Positions 7,756 through 12,421 of a stretch of 12,421 bases of DNA are shown one piece after another. The position numbers and the translations under genes were made by a program. The notes under the pieces are model-generated. The model searched no databases. It was not told the DNA's origin and saw only the letters and a list, made by a program, of their open reading frames with translations. Every line of letters begins with the position of its first letter. The stretch's first letter is position 1. The stretch spans positions 1-12,421 of the forward strand of contig DYQY01000027.1 in assembly GCA_020719045.1 (NCBI GenBank), written 5' to 3'. The stretch is from Candidatus Termititenax sp. GTDB lineage: Bacteria > Margulisbacteria > Riflemargulisbacteria > GWF2-35-9 > DYQY01.

Positions 7756-8568
7756 TTACAAATAAGTGTTTATTTCGTTTTTATAATATATTGCTTTTTC
7801 TGTAGCAATTTTAGCAAAATCCTTACCACTAGATGCATATATTATGTCACGAGAAACGTTAAATAAATAGTTACGCTTATTGTTTCTGTCTTTAGTTAAA
7901 ATGTCTGACACTTTTCCGCCCTGTGTTCCAATACCAGGAACAAGTATATAGCTTTCGCTTAGGTCGCTTTCAACAAGTCCAAAATGATCTGGATTTGTAG
8001 CGCCCATAACGGCACCACAATTACCGTAGGCTGTGTTCCATTTGTTTACGAGCGAAGCAGTCTCTTGGAAAAGGAATGTTCCTTTATCTGTTTTTAGCAT
8101 TTCTAATTCTGTTGAACTTTTGTTTGATGTTAGTACTAGCACAAACGAATATTTGTCCTTGTATTCTAGAAAAGGAACAATTGAGTCACTGCCCATGTAT
8201 GGAGCAAGCGTTACAGCATCTACTTTTAGTTCATCAAAAGCAGCAATTGCATACTTCTGAGCAGTATTGCCGATGTCACCTCTTTTAACGTCTAATATTA
8301 CAGGAATATGCTCTGGAATTAGTGCTAGCGTTTCTTCTAATAGCTCTAATCCATAAACTCCAAGTGCCTCAAAGAAGGCTATGTTTGGTTTATACGCACA
8401 AACATGGTCCTTGGTTGCATTAATGATTTCTTCTAAGAAAGTAAAAAATGGCTCAGTTTCTTCCTCTTTAAGATGAGCTGGTAATTTATCAATATCGATA
8501 TCAAGCCCTACAATTAGAGAAGAATTATTTAACTTTTGAGCTTCTTTTATCTTCTGAGTAAAGTTCAT
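7756..8568 (-). CDS. pyrF: Orotidine 5'-phosphate decarboxylase, type 2
   Basis: A 270-residue enzyme of the last step of de novo pyrimidine synthesis: OMP to UMP plus CO2. The active-site motif is LDVKRGDIGNT at about 92-102, giving the Asp93-Lys95-Asp98 charge network. AYKPN with Lys60 lies earlier, and the phosphate-binding end VPGIGTQGG is near residues 212-220. The length and motif spacing are those of the longer type 2 family, not the E. coli type of about 240 residues. The start codon overlaps the pyrE stop by one base (TAATG at 8566-8570), which indicates tight coupling with the enzyme that makes its substrate. Confidence 0.94.
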   Translation of the reverse strand: MNFTQKIKEAQKLNNSSLIVGLDIDIDKLPAHLKEEETEPFFTFLEEIINATKDHVCAYKPNIAFFEALGVYGLELLEETLALIPEHIPVILDVKRGDIGNTAQKYAIAAFDELKVDAVTLAPYMGSDSIVPFLEYKDKYSFVLVLTSNKSSTELEMLKTDKGTFLFQETASLVNKWNTAYGNCGAVMGATNPDHFGLVESDLSESYILVPGIGTQGGKVSDILTKDRNNKRNYLFNVSRDIIYASSGKDFAKIATEKAIYYKNEINTYL

Positions 8569-9089
8569 TACAGATCTTTAATAGTAAGCAATGTATCGTA
8601 TTTAAAGCCTTCTTTAACAATGTTTTCTTCTGCGCCTTGGAGTCTATCAATAGTACCAAGGATACCTGTAACATTGTATCCAGCATCTCTTAAGATATTT
8701 GCAGATTTTAAAGCAGCACCAGCTGTTGTTAAAATATCTTCAATTAATAAAACACTTTTAGAACCTTTAATATTACCTTCGATTAATTTAGTTGTGCCAT
8801 AATCTTTTTCAGCTTTACGAACAATAACAAAGTTAATGCCTGCTTTAATACTTACAGCAGCAACAATAGCAACTGCACCTAGTTCAGGCGCAGCTAGCAT
8901 ATCAGTTTCTGGATAATCTTTCTTTATCTTGGTAGCAAAAGCATCAGATAATTTATCTAGGATAGAGCTATTTGTTTCAAATAGGTATTTATCTAAATAA
9001 TATGTACTTTTCTTGCCTGATCTAAGCGTAAAATCGCCTTCTAAATAAGCAGCAGCTTTAATCTCTTTTGCTAAGGCTTGTAGTGTCAT
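8568..9089 (-). CDS. pyrE: Orotate phosphoribosyltransferase
   Basis: A 173-residue enzyme joining orotate to PRPP to make OMP, just upstream of pyrF, which uses OMP. Visible features: N-terminal FTLRSGKKSTYYLDKY (20-35), the RKAEKDYGTTKLIEG flexible loop (91-105) and the PRPP loop VLLIEDILTTAGAA (113-126), where Glu117-Asp118 bind the ribose. It is shorter than E. coli PyrE (213) but in the range of the compact forms. The start at 9087-9089 has AAGGGA a few bases upstream, inside the last codons of the L25 gene; the gap between the genes is 2 nt. Confidence 0.94.
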   Translation of the reverse strand: MTLQALAKEIKAAAYLEGDFTLRSGKKSTYYLDKYLFETNSSILDKLSDAFATKIKKDYPETDMLAAPELGAVAIVAAVSIKAGINFVIVRKAEKDYGTTKLIEGNIKGSKSVLLIEDILTTAGAALKSANILRDAGYNVTGILGTIDRLQGAEENIVKEGFKYDTLLTIKDL

Positions 9090-9091
9090 GT

Positions 9092-9649
9092 TTATCCCTT
9101 AACAAAGAATACTTGTTGTGAAGCAGGATATTTAATAATTTCAGCACTTGGTGGAAGCACTAAATCACTAATAACAAGCTGTTCTGATACATCAAGATTT
9201 GTAACATCAACATTAACCTGAGCAATAATTTCTTGTGGAAGAATCATTAGCTGTACTTGGTCAACTTTTTGTTGAATTCTACCGCCTTTTTGCACTCCTT
9301 TTGAGTTTCCAACAGCTTTAACTAGTAACTTGATTTTAACTTTATTTGTTTCGTTAACAGTTTTGAAATCCAAATGAAGAATTTTCTTAGAAATTGGGTG
9401 AATCTGTGCTTCATATGTTATTGCATGGATTGTTTTTCCATCTAATTCAAAAGAAAAAATTGTATTTTTACCATGAGCACCTGTTAATAAATGTGTGCTT
9501 ACTGTTTTATAGTCTACTTTAAGACTTACATTTTCTTTTAGATCTGTACCATATAACTCAACTGGGATGAAATTTTGACCTCTAAGCTTGTTTACCTTTT
9601 CTTTACCGAACTCTGTACGTTTTTGAACCTCTATTTTTATTGATTGCAT
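9092..9649 (-). CDS. rplY: Large-subunit ribosomal protein L25 (Ctc/TL5 form)
   Basis: A 185-residue 5S rRNA-binding protein of the bL25 family. The N-terminal RNA-binding domain covers SIKIEVQKRTEFGKEKVNKLRG and VELYG. The C-terminal Ctc/TL5 beta domain begins about residue 95 (VKIKLLVKAVGNSKGVQKGGRIQQ) and ends SAEIIKYPASQQVFFVKG. The frame is open to a TTG at 9700, but the ATG at 9647-9649 is preferred because the family begins at about this point (short residue run, then IKIEVQKR). The only purine-rich element, AAAGGA, lies 12 nt upstream, a long spacing. The extra 17 codons would also cross a dyad in the leader. It is the first gene of a four-gene operon with pyrE, pyrF and malic enzyme. 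Confidence 0.92.
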   Translation of the reverse strand: MQSIKIEVQKRTEFGKEKVNKLRGQNFIPVELYGTDLKENVSLKVDYKTVSTHLLTGAHGKNTIFSFELDGKTIHAITYEAQIHPISKKILHLDFKTVNETNKVKIKLLVKAVGNSKGVQKGGRIQQKVDQVQLMILPQEIIAQVNVDVTNLDVSEQLVISDLVLPPSAEIIKYPASQQVFFVKG

Positions 9650-9684
9650 TCTGCCATCACGTCCTTTCGCTACTTCAGATATTT

Positions 9685-9701
9685 GTTGCAATTTTTGCAA
9701 C
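9685..9701. promoter_or_regulatory. Perfect 7-3-7 dyad in the rplY leader
   Basis: GTTGCAA-TTT-TTGCAAC is a perfect palindrome with a 3-base centre. It lies 36-52 nt upstream of the rplY ATG and just where transcription from the proposed promoter should begin. It may be a repressor operator or a hairpin at the 5' end of the mRNA. The sequence does not decide between these. Confidence 0.45.
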
Positions 9702-9707
9702 CCAGCT

Positions 9708-9736
9708 ATTTTAGCATTAAAATAGTGAATGGTGAA
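9708..9736 (-). promoter_or_regulatory. Promoter of the rplY-pyrE-pyrF-malic enzyme operon
   Basis: On the minus strand, -35 TTCACC (plus 9731-9736) and -10 TAAAAT (plus 9708-9713) are separated by 17 nt. TGC directly before the -10 gives an extended -10 (TGnTAAAAT). The -35 falls in a GTGAA-rich repeat array, and the -10 lies in an 8-4-8 palindrome CTATTTTA-GCAT-TAAAATAG (9706-9725). The predicted start is near 9701. Confidence 0.6.
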
Positions 9737-9759
9737 CAGTGAAAAGTGAAAAGTGAATG
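9725..9759. repeat. Short GTGAA-rich tandem array
   Basis: The plus strand has five GTGAA units in register: GTGAATG, GTGAACA, GTGAAAA, GTGAAAA, GTGAATG. The units recur every 7 nt, first at 9725 and last at 9753. This kind of heptamer array (read as TTCACTNTTCAC on the other strand) is found dispersed between genes in many bacteria. It sits exactly in the upstream promoter region of rplY. Confidence 0.75.
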
Positions 9760-9805
9760 GTTAGAGTTCCATCAATAGAGCAATGTATTTATATATTTTA
9801 ATTTA

Positions 9806-10105
9806 CTATGTTTTGATTCTATCTATCCAATAATATGGTTCTCTGTGTTGATGTGAAATGGAGAAAACAACTATATTCTCAGAATATTCTTTATAAAAAA
9901 TTTGATAAGGGAATCTACTGACTAACATTTTTTTAATATCGTTTGAAATATTATCGCCTATACCAGGAAATCTACTAATAATGTTTAAAGTGTTTAGAAT
10001 CTCAAATTTGAAGGATACTTCTAGTTCAATATTTTCAAGCTTATAAAATTTAACTGCATCTAAATATTCTTCATTTGCCAAATCAATGATAAAAACAGGT
10101 TTCAT
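9806..10105 (-). CDS. Type II toxin, RelE/ParE family
   Basis: A 99-residue protein of the usual length for RelE/ParE toxins. The family pattern is visible: an N-terminal helix pair (AVKFYKLENIELEVSFKFEILNTL), then ISRFPGIGDNI, then the C-terminal beta hairpins KMLVSRFPYQIFYKEYSENIVVFSISHQHREPYYW. RelE-type members cleave mRNA on the ribosome and ParE-type members poison gyrase. The RFPYxIFY...H..R.PYYW tail is common in the branch annotated only as RelE/ParE, so the target is open. Its ATG overlaps the antitoxin stop by one base (TAATG, 10103-10107), which is typical of these pairs. Both genes appear intact. Confidence 0.88.
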   Translation of the reverse strand: MKPVFIIDLANEEYLDAVKFYKLENIELEVSFKFEILNTLNIISRFPGIGDNISNDIKKMLVSRFPYQIFYKEYSENIVVFSISHQHREPYYWIDRIKT

Positions 10106-10311
10106 TATTGTTTAATGAACTCGCTTAAGCTGATAGTTGATAGATTTCCTGATTCATATGAGTTAACTCTTTTTGTTATTTCTTTTATCCAAATGTTATC
10201 GATCGATTTATCAGGCATATCCAGGCTTTTATTTAATGTTTGTATAAACAATACTCTTTCATATGGTTTTAGCTTAAGCGCCTCAGAAATTAAATTATCA
10301 GAAATTGTCAT
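10105..10311 (-). CDS. Addiction-module antitoxin (Unstab_antitox family)
   Basis: A 68-residue acidic-helical antitoxin of the addiction-module component family (PF09720, TIGR02574). It shows the family order: ISEALKLKPYERVLFIQTLNKSLD, then DNIWIKEITKRVNSYESGNLSTISLSEF. It should bind and neutralise the downstream toxin. The ATG at 10309-10311 has a strong AAGGAG seven nt upstream, better than any other ribosome binding site here, which fits the need to make antitoxin in excess. It is transcribed divergently from ssrA. Confidence 0.87.
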   Translation of the reverse strand: MTISDNLISEALKLKPYERVLFIQTLNKSLDMPDKSIDNIWIKEITKRVNSYESGNLSTISLSEFIKQ

Positions 10312-10342
10312 AATAATTCTCCTTGTTAACTGTATGTCTATA

Positions 10343-10374
10343 AATATAGCATAATCTATTAAATAGATTCAAAT
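10343..10374 (-). promoter_or_regulatory. Toxin-antitoxin promoter with palindromic operator
   Basis: On the minus strand, -10 TATATT (plus 10343-10348) has an upstream TGC (extended -10), and a -35 TTGAAT lies 18 nt further up. A perfect 17-bp palindrome, AATCTATT-A-AATAGATT (10353-10369), fills the spacer. That is a typical place for an operator bound by the antitoxin or the toxin-antitoxin complex. No binding is demonstrated. Confidence 0.5.
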
Positions 10375-10379
10375 AAACA

Positions 10380-10397
10380 AATTTGCGATAGCAAATT
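10380..10397. promoter_or_regulatory. Second dyad between antitoxin and ssrA
   Basis: AATTTGC-GATA-GCAAATT is a perfect 7-4-7 inverted repeat. It lies upstream of both divergent promoters (toxin-antitoxin and ssrA). It could be an operator or a small transcription-blocking hairpin. Nothing else identifies it. Confidence 0.35.
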
Positions 10398-10423
10398 GTA
10401 AACACATAAATCCTTAAACAGTT

Positions 10424-10452
10424 TTGGATTTACTCTATTTTGGGTATATAAT
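10424..10452 (+). promoter_or_regulatory. ssrA promoter
   Basis: A perfect -10, TATAAT (10447-10452), stands 17 nt after a weak -35, TTGGAT (10424-10429). The expected start near 10459 gives a short leader ahead of the mature tmRNA end at 10473, as expected for a precursor cut by RNase P. Confidence 0.6.
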
Positions 10453-10472
10453 CTATTTGCTTCCGGTATTTA

Positions 10473-10848
10473 GGGGGTGTATTTGGTTTCGACATAGAGT
10501 ATTCCTTGGATAAGGAGCGAGTCGAGGAGCTGCCCGGCCTCGTAAAAAGGCAGAAAAACATAAGTGCAGACACAAACGCATTTAAAGGTGCTTTCGCAGC
10601 ACCACAATTAGCCGCAGCTTAATATTTATTAAGTAGCGCCGTTGGTATCTAGTGTTGACGATAGATATCAATGTTATTTAGTCGACTTTTCTTATTAGTA
10701 TGCACTGACTAATAAGAGAAACTTAAGTGCTTACTCTAGAGTTGCTTGCTTGTTAGTCGTTTTAGAGGACATTTTTAATAAGCTACGCTCGTAGGGCCTT
10801 ATCTATGGCGCTTTATGGACAGGGGTTCGATTCCCCTCACCTCCACCA
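10473..10848 (+). ncRNA. ssrA: Transfer-messenger RNA (tmRNA), one-piece form
   Basis: A complete 376-nt tmRNA gene for rescue of stalled ribosomes. The 5' end GGGGGTGTATTTGGTTTCGAC pairs in the acceptor stem with CACCTCC near the 3' end (one G-U pair). The TPsiC arm GGGGTTCGATTCCCC is intact, and A-CCA is encoded. The tag frame starts at GCA 10566-10568, after TAAGT, and reads ADTNAFKGAFAAPQLAAA to a TAA at 10620-10622 (18 residues). The hydrophobic C-terminus fits a protease tag, but it ends LAAA where most bacteria have LAA after a non-Ala. The 3' half contains helix-forming stretches consistent with the usual pseudoknots. It faces the recombinase gene, whose stop is 116 nt away. Confidence 0.95.
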
Positions 10849-10881
10849 AAAGTCGCTGACAGCCAAGTAGTATCTGGGCTA

Positions 10882-10929
10882 CATGGTTCGACGTAAAACT
10901 TGATATTTTGTAAAAAACGTCGAAATATG
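10882..10929. other. 48-bp imperfect dyad between ssrA and the recombinase: candidate attachment site or terminator
   Basis: TTCGACGT (10887-10894) and ACGTCGAA (10917-10924) are perfect 8-bp arms 22 nt apart. They extend outward after a 2-base mismatch to CAT/ATG, giving 48 bp in total. The size and imperfect symmetry fit an attachment site of a large serine recombinase. A T-rich run (GTTTTTCTTT) follows from 10930, so a tmRNA terminator is an alternative. Confidence 0.35.
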
Positions 10930-10964
10930 GTTTTTCTTTCCGATTACATCTCCTTTGTTTTTCG

Positions 10965-12421
10965 CTATGGTTCCAAACTAAAATATTCTGCATCTGGTAT
11001 CCGGTTAAACTTGATTTCTAAAGCATCTTTTTTACAATCTATTCGTTCGATTAATTTGGTCAGATGGATACGTTGTGTTTGTCTGTCGCTAAATGGGTAT
11101 TCTGCTCTATAGGTGACGAATAGTTTTTTGATCTCAGTAATTGATAATAATTCCTCTTTGGCTTGATGGATAGCGGTTTCTAGCTTGCTGATGGCTGTTT
11201 GTAGCTGTTTTTCTTCTGTTTCCATTTCTGAAATCTTGGTGTTGATTAGTTCGCGTTCTTTGCTCAGGAACTGGCTGGATAAAAGTGTGTCCAAGTATTT
11301 ATCCTTCTTTTGTTTGAGCTGATTTAATGTGCTTTCTAGATGATGTAAGGATTTCTCATGTTCTTGGATTTGGCTGGAAATCTGGTCATTGTGTTTGAGT
11401 AGTTTATTTTCAATGGGGCTAAACTGTTCAGAGAGGGACAGGATAATCTCGCTGACTCTAGTTTCTAGCTTGGTTAAACTGAAGTGTGGACGCTGGCATT
11501 TATGGGATTGGTCTTTTGAACCAGTGCATCGGTAATAGAAATATTTTTGTTTATGACGATTTGTGGTGTGGCTGGGGGCAAGGGGGGAGCCACACCACGA
11601 ACAGAAGACTTTCTTTGCTAGAATAGCACTCGTGGTATTCTGGATTTTGGTGTAGGTTTTGGAAGCAAAGATGGCTTGAACTTTCTCGAAGGTGGCTTCT
11701 GAGATAATTGGTTGATGTATTCCTATATAGACTTGTTTTCCCCAATTGACCTTGCCAATATAGCTTTCTTGTTGAAGCATTTTCTGGATTTGGCGTTCGT
11801 CCCATAGTTTACCGTCTCGATATTTAAAGCTGTTTTCATTTAAATAATGCATAACAGCTGACGTGGAGCGTGTTTCCAGAAACTTTGAGAATATCATCTC
11901 AACAATCTGCTTTTCTTTGGGGTATGGAACCAGCTCTTTTTCAACAATGGAATAGCCGAAGAGTCTACGTCCACCATTGAATAATCCTAGGCTGGCACGG
12001 TGGGTCATTACATCTGCTATACGTTCTGAAGTTTGTTCTCGTTCTAACTGGGCAAAGACCAGAGCCACGCGGAGCATGGCTTTTCCCATGGCTGTAGTGG
12101 TGTCGAAGTTTTCTTTGATACTAATAAATTCCACTTGGTTTTCATTCATTAGGCGCATGAGGTTCTCGAAATCTAGCAAAGACCTGCTGAGCCGGTCTAA
12201 TTTTTTAACAACAACAGCATTGATTTTGCGATTCTGGATGTCTTTGACTAGTTTCTGATACTCAGGGCGATTAGTGTTGCCTCCAGACTTGCCACGCTCA
12301 ATATAAAGCTTGTGGATATTGAACTTACGGAAGTCACAGTATTTGCGAAGCTCGCTTTCTTGTTCCTCCAAAGAATCTCCTTCATTGGCTTGGCGTTCTG
12401 TTGATACTCGGATGTATAAAG
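10965..12421 (-). CDS. Large serine recombinase (site-specific integrase), 5' end beyond window
   Basis: About 484 residues are visible, and the frame stays open to the right edge. The first ones, LYIRVSTERQANEGDSLEEQ, are the start of the resolvase catalytic domain with its nucleophilic Ser in RVSTERQ, so only a few residues are missing. The catalytic domain continues with RGKSGGNTNRPEYQKL, LDRLSRS (active-site arginines) and FAQLEREQTSERI. Then come a recombinase domain (GYSIVEKE...YLNEN), a zinc ribbon (FCSWC...YRC...HKC) and a coiled coil of about 90 residues. Such enzymes integrate and excise phages, islands and ICEs. The base composition is visibly richer in G+C than in neighbouring genes, suggesting transfer. 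It is read toward ssrA, so ssrA probably marks one end of an integrated element. Confidence 0.92.
   Translation of the reverse strand, partial: LYIRVSTERQANEGDSLEEQESELRKYCDFRKFNIHKLYIERGKSGGNTNRPEYQKLVKDIQNRKINAVVVKKLDRLSRSLLDFENLMRLMNENQVEFISIKENFDTTTAMGKAMLRVALVFAQLEREQTSERIADVMTHRASLGLFNGGRRLFGYSIVEKELVPYPKEKQIVEMIFSKFLETRSTSAVMHYLNENSFKYRDGKLWDERQIQKMLQQESYIGKVNWGKQVYIGIHQPIISEATFEKVQAIFASKTYTKIQNTTSAILAKKVFCSWCGSPLAPSHTTNRHKQKYFYYRCTGSKDQSHKCQRPHFSLTKLETRVSEIILSLSEQFSPIENKLLKHNDQISSQIQEHEKSLHHLESTLNQLKQKKDKYLDTLLSSQFLSKERELINTKISEMETEEKQLQTAISKLETAIHQAKEELLSITEIKKLFVTYRAEYPFSDRQTQRIHLTKLIERIDCKKDALEIKFNRIPDAEYFSLEP

Noticed and set aside
9092-9700. L25 starting at the TTG at 9700 (202 residues)
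   Set aside because: The extra 17 residues do not resemble the L25 N-terminus and would cross the leader dyad. The internal ATG at 9647-9649 fits the family.
9725-9759. GTGAA array as a CRISPR
   Set aside because: The units are 7 nt long with no spacers of CRISPR length and no cas gene.
10799-10993. Minus-strand frame of 64 codons containing VEVRGIEPLS
   Set aside because: It is the antisense of the tmRNA 3' end. This peptide is a well-known false protein from tRNA-like 3' ends.
11551-12258. Frames of 84 and 93 codons overlapping the recombinase gene
   Set aside because: They are shadows of the recombinase coding frame and have no recognisable features.

Overview
The window comes from an AT-rich bacterial chromosome. 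Hand counts on single 60-base lines gave about 20-32% G+C in the core genes and about 43% in the recombinase gene at the right edge. The gene set is bacterial housekeeping: ribosomal protein L25, two pyrimidine-synthesis genes, malic enzyme and tmRNA. An intact phylum-level marker is lacking, so I do not name a lineage beyond a low-GC, possibly uncultivated bacterium.

Layout, left to right. (1) Positions 1-316 hold no convincing gene but several short inverted repeats, ending in a 9-bp GC-cored hairpin that probably terminates the operon to its right. (2) A minus-strand cluster runs from 6154 down to 317: a MacB-type ABC permease missing its N-terminal half, an AI-2E/PerM-family membrane protein, a P2A-type (Ca2+-like) ATPase with a GTG start, a small exported protein of unknown function and a SAM-dependent methyltransferase. 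(3) At about 6135-6150 the permease is cut and joined to a plus-strand remnant of a D-lactate dehydrogenase gene, itself broken at both ends. This is a rearrangement scar or an assembly chimera. (4) A tight minus-strand operon, rplY(ctc)-pyrE-pyrF-malic enzyme, has junctions of +2, -1 and +1 nt. It is driven from a good extended -10 promoter that lies inside a small GTGAA-rich repeat array. (5) A RelE/ParE toxin with its addiction-module antitoxin (TAATG overlap) has its own Shine-Dalgarno and a 17-bp palindrome in its promoter. (6) On the plus strand is the complete one-piece tmRNA gene ssrA, with encoded CCA and a tag reading frame ending LAAA. (7) Facing it on the minus strand is a large serine recombinase, running off the right edge a few residues short of its start. 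Its position and different base composition suggest the window ends at the boundary of an integrated element next to ssrA.

How the parts work together: the L25-pyr-mae operon links translation, UMP synthesis (PyrE then PyrF) and malate-to-pyruvate conversion. The toxin-antitoxin pair and ssrA are divergently transcribed from one intergenic region. If the toxin cleaves ribosome-bound mRNA, as RelE does, tmRNA would be the matching rescue system, but their adjacency may be coincidental. I found no CRISPR array, no intact insertion sequence and no clear novel multi-gene system. The most interesting items are the lactate dehydrogenase/permease junction, the recombinase-ssrA boundary with its 48-bp dyad, and the structured left edge.
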